Assembly: GCA_009923785.1 (NCBI GenBank)
Contig: RFSV01000001.1
Location: 49,116-113,115 of the forward strand
DNA length: 64,000 bases
Direction: 5' to 3'
DNA from: Acidimicrobiia bacterium
GTDB lineage: Bacteria; Actinomycetota; Acidimicrobiia; Acidimicrobiales; Ilumatobacteraceae
A program made the translations under genes and the position numbers. Positions 27,040 to 35,277 of this stretch are shown here, in pieces (position 1 is the stretch's first letter; every line of letters begins with the position of its first letter). The notes beneath the pieces were generated by a model. It saw nothing but the letters and a program-made list of their open reading frames with translations. It did not search any database and was not told the DNA's origin.

Positions 27040-28001
27040 GATGTCCCTTTCGTCGCCCCGACGCGTTCGTAGGCTTCGACGATCTCGGCCACGATCCGAT
27101 GGCGAACCACGTCTCCGGAACCAAGATGCACGAATGACAGCCCGTCGATCCCCGTGAGCATTTTTTCGAGTCCCACCAGACCGCTCCTCCCGCCGGGAAC
27201 GTCGATTTGCGTCGTGTCTCCGGTGACGACCACCCGTGAACCGAAGCCGATTCGGGTGAGGAACATCTTCATCTGCTCGGGTGTGGTGTTCTGAGCCTCG
27301 TCGAGAATGATGAAACTGTTGTTGAGCGTTCTACCGCGCATGAAAGCAAGTGGCGCGACCTCGACCGTTTGCTTTTCGAGGAGTTTCTGAACCGCTTCGA
27401 CGTCGAGCATGTCGTACAGCGCGTCGTACAAAGGCCGCAGGTAAGGATCGATCTTGGCCATCAGATCACCGGGCAGAAAACCCAGTCGCTCCCCAGCTTC
27501 GACGGCCGGCCGCGTGAGGATGATGCGCTGCACCGAGCGACTCTGCAAAGCATGAACGGCCATGGCGACGGCCAGCCAACTCTTTCCCGTTCCGGCCGGA
27601 CCGATGCCGAAGGTGATGACGTTGTCACGAATGGCGTCGATGTACTTCTTTTGGCCGGCGGTCTTGGGTCGGATCGAACGTCCCTTGGCACCCCGCAAAA
27701 TGTCATCGGTCAGGACGGCGCTCGGCCGCTCGTCGGCGTTCACCATGGAGATACTGCGACCGACCACGGTGGTGTCGAGGTTCTCTCCACGCTGAAGTAC
27801 GAGAACCAGTTCCTCGAAGAGTCGGGCCACTCGGCCGGAATCGGGGCCACTGATACGGACTTCATTACCCCGCACGGAGATGTCGGTGTCGGGAAAGGCG
27901 CCCTCGATGGCCCGCAGATGGGCGTCCCGGGATCCGAGGAGCGCCGGCATCAGATGCGGGCCGGGAACGACCACGGTGGAAGGACTACTTGGAGGCGTCA
28001 T
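27036..28001 (-). CDS. phoH: PhoH-family ATPase
   Basis: An ATPase of the PhoH/PhoL group, often beside ybeY and linked to RNA metabolism. In 321 residues: a KH-like N-terminal region (about 30-90), Walker A GPAGTGKSWLA (about 134-144) and Walker B FIILDEAQNTTPEQMKMFL (about 222-240), then the sensor VVTGDTTQID. First gene of the operon with ybeY and corC. The start codon is preceded by a short overlapping upstream frame with its own promoter-like hexamer (see the separate entry). Confidence 0.92.
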   Translation of the reverse strand: MTPPSSPSTVVVPGPHLMPALLGSRDAHLRAIEGAFPDTDISVRGNEVRISGPDSGRVARLFEELVLVLQRGENLDTTVVGRSISMVNADERPSAVLTDDILRGAKGRSIRPKTAGQKKYIDAIRDNVITFGIGPAGTGKSWLAVAMAVHALQSRSVQRIILTRPAVEAGERLGFLPGDLMAKIDPYLRPLYDALYDMLDVEAVQKLLEKQTVEVAPLAFMRGRTLNNSFIILDEAQNTTPEQMKMFLTRIGFGSRVVVTGDTTQIDVPGGRSGLVGLEKMLTGIDGLSFVHLGSGDVVRHRIVAEIVEAYERVGATKGTS

Positions 28002-28040
28002 GCGTGCGTCGGGGGCGGCGGCCCATGACTGCTCAGGCTA
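27985..28040 (-). promoter_or_regulatory. Promoter and possible 13-codon upstream frame overlapping the phoH start
   Basis: On the minus strand TAGCCT (28040-28035) is followed 8 bases later by an ATG at 28026 that opens a 13-residue frame (MGRRPRRTHDASK, stop at 27985). This frame is out of register with phoH and ends 14 bases past the phoH ATG. If transcription starts as in the neighbours, the first AUG would be this one, and phoH would be reached by reinitiation or termination coupling. No convincing Shine-Dalgarno precedes the phoH ATG. It may equally be a short untranslated leader. Confidence 0.35.
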
Positions 28041-28070
28041 GCCGGACGGCGCGCCTGGTCGACCATGAGA

Positions 28071-29078
28071 TCAATCACCTGGTCGGACGACGTATCGGCC
28101 GGTCACCCCTCCAGCCCGGATCGTCGTGAGGGCTGATTCGAGGCCCGACAAGGCGATCTCGTGTCCGATGGAGTCGAGTCCGTGCGGTTTTAGATCGGTG
28201 GCGAGTCGTTCCCAGGCGCGGATGCGCACCTCCATCGGCGTCTGAACCGAGTCGATCCCCAGGAGAGCCACACCTCTCAGGATGAACGGCATGACCGTCG
28301 CGGGGAGATCAGCCCCACCCGTGAGACCGCTTGCTGCCACCGCCGCTCCGTACTGCAACCGCTTGAGGACGTTGGCCAAGGTGGATCCACCCACACAGTC
28401 CACCGCTCCGGCGTACTCCATGGTCTGGAGGGGTCGGCGATCTTCGTCGGACAACACGGACCGATCGATCACGTCACGCGCTCCGAGGTCGCGCAGGAAC
28501 TCTTCCTGCTCCTTCTTGCCACTGCTCGCCACCACGTGATGACCGCGGCCGGCCAGCATCGACACGGCCATGCTCCCCACACCACCGGTGGCGCCCGTGA
28601 CGAGCACCGGACCGTGACCCGGAGCGAGACCCCAGTCTTCGAGCGCGATCACGCTGAGCGCGGCAGTGAATCCACCTGTTCCAATCACCATGGCTTCACG
28701 CGTCGTGAGTCCGGCCGGAAGCGGAACGATCTGATCTGCCGGCACGCGGCAGTACCGGGCATAGGCGCCGTGGCGGCCGGTTCCGATCTCGTAACCGTGC
28801 GCGATCACGAGATCGCCGACTTCGAATTTCGAACCAGCGGCGTCGACCACACGCCCGGCGAGATCGATACCGGCGATCAAGGGCGAGATTCGCGCCACTT
28901 TGCCGCTCGCTGTCGTCGCGAGCGAATCCTTGTAGTTCACACTCGACCATTCGACCTCGATCAACACACCGTCGGGCGCGATGTCGGAGAGCCCCACTTC
29001 CTGTACACCTCGATGCGCGCCCGTGTCGTCGTTGGTGAACACGAAGGCGGGAAAGCGAACGTTGGGGTCGATGCTCAT
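28071..29078 (-). CDS. MDR-family NADPH oxidoreductase, AcuI/YhdH-like
   Basis: A zinc-free medium-chain reductase of 335 residues related to acrylyl-CoA reductase AcuI. Features: VEWSSVNYKDSLA near 40, PLIAGIDLAGRVV, and the Rossmann motif VTGATGGVGSMAVSML (about 160-175). It probably reduces an acrylyl-CoA-type double bond with NADPH. The ATG is 6 bases after TACAGT on the minus strand (29090-29085). It opens the accessory region after the phoH operon. Confidence 0.85.
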   Translation of the reverse strand: MSIDPNVRFPAFVFTNDDTGAHRGVQEVGLSDIAPDGVLIEVEWSSVNYKDSLATTASGKVARISPLIAGIDLAGRVVDAAGSKFEVGDLVIAHGYEIGTGRHGAYARYCRVPADQIVPLPAGLTTREAMVIGTGGFTAALSVIALEDWGLAPGHGPVLVTGATGGVGSMAVSMLAGRGHHVVASSGKKEQEEFLRDLGARDVIDRSVLSDEDRRPLQTMEYAGAVDCVGGSTLANVLKRLQYGAAVAASGLTGGADLPATVMPFILRGVALLGIDSVQTPMEVRIRAWERLATDLKPHGLDSIGHEIALSGLESALTTIRAGGVTGRYVVRPGD

Positions 29079-29103
29079 GGGGCGACTGTACAGAGACCGA
29101 GGC

Positions 29104-29991
29104 TCAGCGGTACGACGCGGCGATGTGGCCGATCACGTCGACGGTGTGCTGCCACGACGTCGACTCCTTGGTCAGCCCGATCCACGTGGCGCCCGCATCT
29201 CCGAGGCGTCCGATTGCGTCTCGATGCTTTTCGACCGAATGACCCGGTGAGGTTGCGTCGTGATCGAGATAACTCACCAGGACTTCGACGGGTCGACCTT
29301 CGGCCATTTCGCGTACCTGACGCACCTTCACCGCCAAATCCTCGGCCGTCCCGATGTGAGCGGTGCGTGTCGTGGTCGACACGACAGTTGAGGTCATCAT
29401 CGGCATCCACCCGAATCCACCCCGGGCGACCCGCTCGAGCGACAAGCGCGAATTCCCCCCGATCCACACAGGGATCGGTTGTTGCACGGGAGCCGGACGG
29501 CATACTGCGTCGCGCGCTTCGTAGTGGGCGGTGCTGTGCGCCACCGGCTCGCCCGTCCAGTATCGAGGAAGCACTTCCAGGGCGTCGTCGAGTTCAGCAT
29601 TACGCCGGTCGAAGTCGAGTCCGAGAGCGAAGAACTCCGCCTTCTGATAGCCGGCACCGAGTCCGAGTTCGAGCCGACCACCCGACAGCACGTCGACCGA
29701 TGCCGCCGTCTTGCCGAGCATGAACGGATTCCGATAGGCAGCGACCGAGAGATAGGTGAAGAGGCGAATACGGTCGGTCACAGCCGCTGCGTTGGCCAGT
29801 GCGACGAACGGATCGAGGGTTTGATGCCCTCCGGCCGCCAACCATTTCGCGCTCGGCGCTGGATGTTCGGTGAAGGCGAGCCCGTCGAGCCCGACCTTTT
29901 CGACCTCGCGCGCAACATCGGACACTCGACCAGCCGCCATCATGTCGCCGTGTAGTCCGATCGCGTCGGGATACTGGTACAGGATCCGCAC
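29104..29991 (-). CDS. LLM-class flavin- or F420-dependent oxidoreductase
   Basis: A luciferase-like monooxygenase-family protein of 295 residues with VLSGGRLELGLGAGYQKAEF (about 102-121), IPVWIGGNSRLSLERVARGG and DGLAFTEHPAPS near the N-terminus. The GTG start (VRILYQYPDAIG) is 6 bases after TACTCT on the minus strand (30003-29998), which rules out the longer frame. Members use F420 or FMN; the substrate is unknown. A second LLM gene begins divergently 60 bases away. Confidence 0.83.
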   Translation of the reverse strand: MRILYQYPDAIGLHGDMMAAGRVSDVAREVEKVGLDGLAFTEHPAPSAKWLAAGGHQTLDPFVALANAAAVTDRIRLFTYLSVAAYRNPFMLGKTAASVDVLSGGRLELGLGAGYQKAEFFALGLDFDRRNAELDDALEVLPRYWTGEPVAHSTAHYEARDAVCRPAPVQQPIPVWIGGNSRLSLERVARGGFGWMPMMTSTVVSTTTRTAHIGTAEDLAVKVRQVREMAEGRPVEVLVSYLDHDATSPGHSVEKHRDAIGRLGDAGATWIGLTKESTSWQHTVDVIGHIAASYR

Positions 29992-30051
29992 GTTCCGAGA
30001 GTACCGTGAAGTCGTCGCCGGCGAAGAGACCGCTTTCGGCGCCATGCACCC

Positions 30052-30909
30052 ATGAAACTCGGCTACACCACCATGAACACACCGGCCGACATCGGACCGC
30101 GCGAACTCGGGCCATTGCTCGAGAACGCCGGCTTCGACTCGATTTGGATCGGTGAACACAGCCACATTCCGGCGTCACGCCTCACCCCGTATCCGACTGG
30201 TGGAGACATGCCGTGGCAGTACACCACCATGATGGACCCCTTCATCACCCTTGCCCAGTTGGCCGAACACACGACATCGCTCGCCCTTGGACTCGGAGTG
30301 ATCCTGCCGCTCGAACATGACGTCTTCGCGCTTGCCAAAACCACGGCGACTCTCGACGTCCTGACGGAAGGTCGAGTTCAATTCGGCGTCGGCGCGGGCT
30401 GGAATCGCGAGGAGTTGGCCAACCATCGGCCAGACATCGAGTGGTCGATGCGTTATCGAGCCCTCGAAGAATGTGTGGGCGCTCTCCGAACCCTGTGGAT
30501 CGACGACGATTCCGAGTACCACGGTCGGTGGTTCGATTTCGATGCCGTGTGGTCACGACCCAAACCAGCGCAATCACCGCATCCGCCCATCTGGTTCGGG
30601 GCCGGCGGGAAGTTGGGAACTCGACACACCATCGAGTGGGCCGACGGCTGGATGCCGCTCGACGTCACTCTGGGTGACGTTCCACGTCGAGTGGCCAAGT
30701 TTCGATCCATTGCCGCCGAACACGGACGAGACGAAATCCCCATCTCGATGGTCGCGTTCGGAGATCCGACTCTGGACACACTTTTGCAGTACAGAGATCT
30801 CGGTATCGACCGAGTGATCGTCGGATCGGGTCGCGACGGGTGGGAAGAACCCGCAGGCGTGCCCGCTTTCATCGACCGCTACGCGGCCTACGTCGACCGT
30901 CTGGCCTGA
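30052..30909 (+). CDS. LLM-class F420-dependent oxidoreductase (TIGR03619-like)
   Basis: A 285-residue luciferase-like protein: ENAGFDSIWIGEHSHIPASR (about 24-43), VLTEGRVQFGVGAGWNREEL (about 103-122) and PPIWFGAGGKLGTRHTIEWADGW. This pattern is typical of TIGR03619 F420 oxidoreductases. It is divergent from the other LLM gene and convergent with the isochorismatase-like gene. No exact TAnnnT lies at the leaderless distance. Substrate unknown. Confidence 0.85.
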   Translation: MKLGYTTMNTPADIGPRELGPLLENAGFDSIWIGEHSHIPASRLTPYPTGGDMPWQYTTMMDPFITLAQLAEHTTSLALGLGVILPLEHDVFALAKTTATLDVLTEGRVQFGVGAGWNREELANHRPDIEWSMRYRALEECVGALRTLWIDDDSEYHGRWFDFDAVWSRPKPAQSPHPPIWFGAGGKLGTRHTIEWADGWMPLDVTLGDVPRRVAKFRSIAAEHGRDEIPISMVAFGDPTLDTLLQYRDLGIDRVIVGSGRDGWEEPAGVPAFIDRYAAYVDRLA

Positions 30910-30920
30910 CGGGCGGCGGG

Positions 30921-31574
30921 TCAGTTCCAGACCGACAACACGTCGTCGAGATGAACGACGGTCGCCAGCAGCGACAAGGTGTTGTCGATCACTGCGTCGG
31001 CGTATTCGGCCGGCACTCCACACACCGCATCCCGAACCAGAACGACTCGATATCCGAGATCGATGGCGCTGATGACGGTGCCGAGGATTCCGAGGTTCAC
31101 CGACACTCCAGTGACGACGATGGTTCGGATTCCCATGTTGCGGAGAATCTGGTCGAGAGAGGTCGACGTGAACGGAGTCATCCCATGAATACGCGATACG
31201 ACGACGTCGGTCGACTCCGGCCCGAGTTCGGGCACCAGTCGGGCACCTTGGGTTCCCTGATCGATCGGCGTGGACCCGGTGTCGCGACGTAGTCGCGCGT
31301 TCATGGCGAACACCTTGCAGTTGTCGGTCGCCCCGATCCCGTCCGGGCGATTCTCGGCCGTGCAGTGAACCACGGGCACTCCGTGCGCCCGCGCCGACGT
31401 GCACAATCGACCGGCGGCCCTCCGCACGCCCACCCGCTCGACTTCGTCGACCAATGCCTTCATGAGCGCTCCGTCACCGACGACACCGCGCTGTAACTCC
31501 ATCGTCAGGACGGCCACGTCGCCGCCGAGAAGCTCGGTGAGCCGCGCCAGCTGCTTGTCGTCGAGAGAGGTCAC
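30921..31574 (-). CDS. Isochorismatase-fold protein without the catalytic triad
   Basis: A 217-residue cysteine-hydrolase-fold protein. The fold is clear from VAVLTMELQRGVVGD, VPVVHCTAEN and IVVTGVSVNLGILGTV. However, the family Asp (IDMQ) is Glu here (MELQ), the Lys before the YSAF-type segment is not present (SRIHGMTPF), and the catalytic Cys (TNVCV) is replaced by Gly (VNLGI). Normal isochorismatase or nicotinamidase chemistry is therefore unlikely. The GTG start lies 6 bases after CAATCT; an upstream in-frame start is possible. Divergent from a double-hotdog protein gene. Confidence 0.72.
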   Translation of the reverse strand: MTSLDDKQLARLTELLGGDVAVLTMELQRGVVGDGALMKALVDEVERVGVRRAAGRLCTSARAHGVPVVHCTAENRPDGIGATDNCKVFAMNARLRRDTGSTPIDQGTQGARLVPELGPESTDVVVSRIHGMTPFTSTSLDQILRNMGIRTIVVTGVSVNLGILGTVISAIDLGYRVVLVRDAVCGVPAEYADAVIDNTLSLLATVVHLDDVLSVWN

Positions 31575-31622
31575 TGGTCCAGATTGCCACACCAACCACG
31601 CTGATCTGGTAAGCCAGACCAC

Positions 31623-32468
31623 ATGACCGACGATCGCCCCGTCGACATTCGCGACACCGATCCCGAGAGCTATTGGGAGACGTTCGCCGAGAAGTGGACG
31701 TCACTTCTCACATACCGGTACCTCGGACGACAGTGGGATTCACTCGACACCGGTGTGGAGGGGGCCTTCATGACGTTGCGTCACGACATGCGCAATGAGC
31801 TCGGAGGAATCATGGCCGCTCCCCTCTGCGTGGCATCACCTGAATGTGGTGGGTTCAACGACGACGAAGTCGTTCCCAATCCACTCATCGCATCGATGCA
31901 GATCCTCGATCCGGCTCCGGATGTGTCGCGTCTCATGATTCTGCCCGACAATCTGCACACCGGACGACGACTCGGCTTCAGTCGTGCCCTCGTGGTCGAT
32001 GCGGCCAACCCGTCGCGTGTCGTGGCCATCTCGACCGGTGTCGGCCTCTCACTCGGACCGGCACCAGAAGGGTACGAAAAGATCGAGAATCCCCCGATCG
32101 ACGTGGTCGACTCGCCTGACCTGCCGCCCCTTCATCAAGTGTTCGGCGCCACCCGCCAGTCGTGTGGCGTTTGGACTCTGCCCGCGCTCACCGCCGAGCT
32201 GGCTTCACCGGATGCCGCGCTACACATCGGACCTCAACACGTCACCCTCGAAGCAGCCGCCACCGATCTTGCGGAAACGGCGGCAGGACGGCCGCTTCAG
32301 GTGACCGACTGGTACGTCATGTTCACGAGCCGCGGCACAGCCGGACCGTTCCGCACCGAGGGCGAGTGCTTCCCGGGCGTGAACGGAACCTGGGGTGCTC
32401 GCGTGAACCTGATCGACGACGGCAACAACGAACGTGTCGTCAGTACGTGTGCAGCGATGTTTCGCTGA
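31623..32468 (+). CDS. Putative double-hotdog (thioesterase-like) protein
   Basis: A 281-residue protein not tied to a named family. Two hotdog-like halves can be read. In the first, NELGGIMAAPLCVAS is followed by TGRRLGFSRALVVDA and VVAISTGVGLSLG. In the second, LQVTDWYVMFTSRGTAGPF is followed by GARVNLIDDGNNERVV and a final strand. Strands ending in a ValAla-type motif after a GRRL segment are typical of PaaI-like acyl-CoA thioesterases. A TCTGG-N4-CCAGA inverted repeat (31605-31618) lies just before the start and may be a control site. Function inferred only from fold resemblance. Confidence 0.5.
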   Translation: MTDDRPVDIRDTDPESYWETFAEKWTSLLTYRYLGRQWDSLDTGVEGAFMTLRHDMRNELGGIMAAPLCVASPECGGFNDDEVVPNPLIASMQILDPAPDVSRLMILPDNLHTGRRLGFSRALVVDAANPSRVVAISTGVGLSLGPAPEGYEKIENPPIDVVDSPDLPPLHQVFGATRQSCGVWTLPALTAELASPDAALHIGPQHVTLEAAATDLAETAAGRPLQVTDWYVMFTSRGTAGPFRTEGECFPGVNGTWGARVNLIDDGNNERVVSTCAAMFR

Positions 32469-32486
32469 CCGACAACCTCTAGAAGG

Positions 32487-33695
32487 TCAGAGAGGCTGAC
32501 CCGACAGCTTGCGCATGTTGTCGCGCAATGACAACTTGCGTTCGGCCGGTGTCAGACCCGAGTAGTCGGCGACCCACTCGTAGGGGTTGGCCAGTCCCTC
32601 GGGATGTGGCCAGTCGCTACCGAGGAGCATCTGCTCGGCGCCGATGATGTCGCGTACGTGGGTGATGTCGTCCTCGTAGAACGGAGCCACCCACACGTGG
32701 TCACGGAAGGTGTCCATTGGGTCACGCTTGTAGAGCTGTGGAGTCTTACCGTATGAGCGCTTCAGACGACGGGCCAGATCGCCGACCCATCCAGCGCCGA
32801 GTTCGACCGTGGCCACCTTGAGATTGGGGACTCGATCGAAGAGCCCATGACAGATCAATGAGGCGATCAGGTCGTACACGGGCCGCTCGACGTGCACGCC
32901 CATGACTTCACTGAGGGCCGACATCTTCATTCCGGTGTAGGCCTGGCTCTCACCCCAACGCTCGAGGTAGATGCCGTAACCGGAGTCGGCTCCGTGAAAG
33001 GCGATCGTGACACCGGCATCGGCAGCGGTGTGCCAGAAGCGGTCGTACAGCGGATCGGCCAGCGAGCGGTAGCGATCGGGAGCATGCACCGGAGCCGGTC
33101 GGAACGTGACGATTCGCGCACCTTTGCCGATCACATGGTTGAGTTCGGCCAATGCCTTGTCCGGATCGATGAGAGACATGAGCGGACCAGTGATGATGCG
33201 GCCGTCGCGGTTGTAACCCCAGTCCTCGTCGAGCCACTGGTTGTAACTGTGGAACGCGGCATAAAGCATCTCGGGGTTGTCGGCCATCATCTCTTCGAGA
33301 CCAAGACCGAGACTCGGCATCACCCAGGCGAGATCGACTTTCTGCTCGTCGAGCAACTTCACGCGTGCATCGCGGTCGCGAGCAGCCGGCGGGATGGGAC
33401 CCATTTCGATGATGTCTCGAATTTCCTTGCCGTCGTGGTTCTGCGCACGGAAGTACATCTCGAGCGAGCCGGGCTGACCAACCGGGTCGTAGGTCGGATT
33501 CGGGATCAGAGTGAGCAACTTGTTGTTGACGAGCAATGTCTTGCGTCCATCGATCTCGATCCAGTGAATGGCGTGACGGTGCTGCTTGGGAAGATGACGG
33601 GTGACGGCATCGGTGTGCTCGTAATAGTGCTGATCGGCATCCGACAGGCCGTACGTGACGTCGGCGGGAATGTTGCGCTCGGCGGTCATCGTCAT
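32487..33695 (-). CDS. Amidohydrolase 2 family protein
   Basis: A metal-dependent hydrolase or decarboxylase of 402 residues in the ACMSD/amidohydrolase-2 group. DADQHYYEH near the N-terminus resembles the DxHxH metal motif with one change, followed by VTIAFHGADSG (His), a Glu region and LLGSDWPHPEG (metal Asp). The start ATG has a good Shine-Dalgarno (GAAGAGGAGA, 5-6 bases upstream). This fixes the N-terminus and gives a true leader. That leader contains a CTGAC-N5-GTCAG repeat directly downstream of a TACAAT -10, so repressor control is likely. Similar proteins act on aromatic or sterol-ring carboxylates. Confidence 0.83.
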   Translation of the reverse strand: MTMTAERNIPADVTYGLSDADQHYYEHTDAVTRHLPKQHRHAIHWIEIDGRKTLLVNNKLLTLIPNPTYDPVGQPGSLEMYFRAQNHDGKEIRDIIEMGPIPPAARDRDARVKLLDEQKVDLAWVMPSLGLGLEEMMADNPEMLYAAFHSYNQWLDEDWGYNRDGRIITGPLMSLIDPDKALAELNHVIGKGARIVTFRPAPVHAPDRYRSLADPLYDRFWHTAADAGVTIAFHGADSGYGIYLERWGESQAYTGMKMSALSEVMGVHVERPVYDLIASLICHGLFDRVPNLKVATVELGAGWVGDLARRLKRSYGKTPQLYKRDPMDTFRDHVWVAPFYEDDITHVRDIIGAEQMLLGSDWPHPEGLANPYEWVADYSGLTPAERKLSLRDNMRKLSGQPL

Positions 33696-33738
33696 GAGAT
33701 GTCTCCTCTTCGTCGTGGCCCCGACTTCGATGTCCGAA

Positions 33739-33757
33739 ATCTGACGCCTCGTCAGAT
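33739..33757. promoter_or_regulatory. CTGAC-N5-GTCAG operator between amidohydrolase and SnoaL-like genes
   Basis: The 19-base perfect inverted repeat ATCTGACG-CCT-CGTCAGAT has 8-base arms. On the minus strand it begins within the -10 hexamer TACAAT (33761-33756) of the amidohydrolase gene, so it covers the expected transcription start. The same core recurs before the D-aminoacylase and TauD genes. Arm length and symmetry fit a TetR-type dimer; the regulator is not in the window. Confidence 0.65.
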
Positions 33758-33809
33758 TGTACGTCACCCTGGAACGGGGTGGTAGACCCAACCCCGTGGA
33801 GATTCGTGA

Positions 33810-34262
33810 ATGAACGCAGAATCTGACTTTGGTCCCCTGGAGCGTACGGTGGCCTGCGAGCAGATCAGGGATCTGGTGGCCCGTTACAACGCCAACGGTG
33901 ACACCGGACGATTTGCCCAGGTCAGAGCCCTGTTCGCCGACGATGCCGTGATGCGAATCGAACCCGACCAAGAGTTCGCCGGGATCGAGGCGATCATGAC
34001 GATCTTCACTGGTGCCACGTCTGACACAGCGTCATCGAATCTCACCCACGTTCGGCACTTCACCAGCACCCACCAGATCGACTTCGACGATGCCTCTCAC
34101 GCCACGGGGCGCCTGTACTTCGCCGTGCTGACCGACGTCGGCCTCGATCACTGGGGACGCTACGTCGATCGGTACGTTCGCTCGGCCAACGGTTGGCTCT
34201 TCGCCCACCGTTCGGTATCGGTGGACGGATGGGCGCAAAATTCTCTCTTCCCGCGCCTTTGA
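33810..34262 (+). CDS. SnoaL-like / NTF2-fold protein
   Basis: A 150-residue cone-fold protein of the SnoaL_4 type: MNAESDFGPLERTVACEQIR, then VARYNANGDTGRFAQVRALFADDAVM and HVRHFTSTHQIDF. Members include ring-hydroxylating-dioxygenase-like small subunits, steroid isomerases and dehydratases. GGAG lies 9-12 bases before the ATG as a likely ribosome site. It is divergent from the amidohydrolase gene across the shared operator, so both may be controlled together. Function not defined. Confidence 0.72.
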   Translation: MNAESDFGPLERTVACEQIRDLVARYNANGDTGRFAQVRALFADDAVMRIEPDQEFAGIEAIMTIFTGATSDTASSNLTHVRHFTSTHQIDFDDASHATGRLYFAVLTDVGLDHWGRYVDRYVRSANGWLFAHRSVSVDGWAQNSLFPRL

Positions 34263-34268
34263 CCCCGT

Positions 34269-35207
34269 TCAGAGGCCGGTGGGATCGGGCCGAAACGCTT
34301 CCCGTGGACGCTGCACGAATTCGTACGGCACACCGTCGGGGTCGTCCAAGAAACAGATCCACATGTCGGGCACAGCTGTCCCTTCGAGTTCCACTTGGCG
34401 AGGTTCACGTTGAAACTCCCACCCGGCGTCCACGAATTCGCGATACGACACCCGGGTGTCATCGACTCCGACCGCCGTTCGATACAACCCTGCGGTGTTG
34501 GCCGGGACCGGATGACGACCATGCGACTTCGGAGTCATCCACTGCATGAGCACGACCTCGAACGCCTCGTCGGGGAGTCGCAGACGCATCACGTCGACCT
34601 TCGCGTCGACGACCCCGAGAACCTCGTGACCTTCCACACCATGACGGGAGACTTCGACGAAACCCATGCCCGAATACCACGGGAGCGACGTTTCAAGGTC
34701 GGCGACGGTGATCCGGAGATGACGCATGCGAGCAGCCGAGTCGTTCGCACCGGCATCGACCACGACGTCGACCCGAGTGCCGAACGGATCGCTGAGCGTC
34801 ACCCACTCCCCTCCCCACGGGGCCACACCACGCCACACGATCGTCGCACCTGCCGCGCAGGCTTGATCGAGTGCAGATTTCATGTCGCCAACCGCAAATC
34901 CGAGCGCCTGCATGCCGACCCGCGTCGGATCCGAGATCGGCTCGTCGATCATCGTGGGCGACACCCACTCCTGAACCTCGACTGACGGGCTGACCCGCGG
35001 ACCTCTCCAGTCGTAGGCGAAGGCTGCGCCACTCACAATTTCTCCGTCGATACCGAGCAACGAGCCATCGGACGGATGCAGCGGATTGCGCATGACCTCT
35101 TTCAACCCGAACGCCTTCTCGTAGAACGAGATCACCGCATCGGTGTCATCGCAGCAGTAACAGATGTGCAGAAAGCGACGAGAGGGAGGCGTGGGGGTCG
35201 AAGCCAT
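34269..35207 (-). CDS. Two-domain VOC (glyoxalase/dioxygenase fold) protein
   Basis: A 312-residue protein with two vicinal-oxygen-chelate modules. The first (about 10-150) starts FLHICYCCDDTDAVISFYEKAFG, the second (about 160-300) starts MRHLRITVADLETSLPWYSG and ends ICFLDDPDGVPYEFVQRP with a metal-ligand Glu. Extradiol dioxygenases and glyoxalases share this layout; the chemistry is not determined. The ATG lies 8 bases after TACTGT on the minus strand (35221-35216). It is tail-to-tail with the SnoaL-like gene. Confidence 0.8.
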   Translation of the reverse strand: MASTPTPPSRRFLHICYCCDDTDAVISFYEKAFGLKEVMRNPLHPSDGSLLGIDGEIVSGAAFAYDWRGPRVSPSVEVQEWVSPTMIDEPISDPTRVGMQALGFAVGDMKSALDQACAAGATIVWRGVAPWGGEWVTLSDPFGTRVDVVVDAGANDSAARMRHLRITVADLETSLPWYSGMGFVEVSRHGVEGHEVLGVVDAKVDVMRLRLPDEAFEVVLMQWMTPKSHGRHPVPANTAGLYRTAVGVDDTRVSYREFVDAGWEFQREPRQVELEGTAVPDMWICFLDDPDGVPYEFVQRPREAFRPDPTGL

Positions 35208-35277
35208 GTCGATCGACAGTACCCGACCTGGCTCTCGGGTCTGCCAGAATCGACGAAGCAGTCGACGAAGAGGAAAC

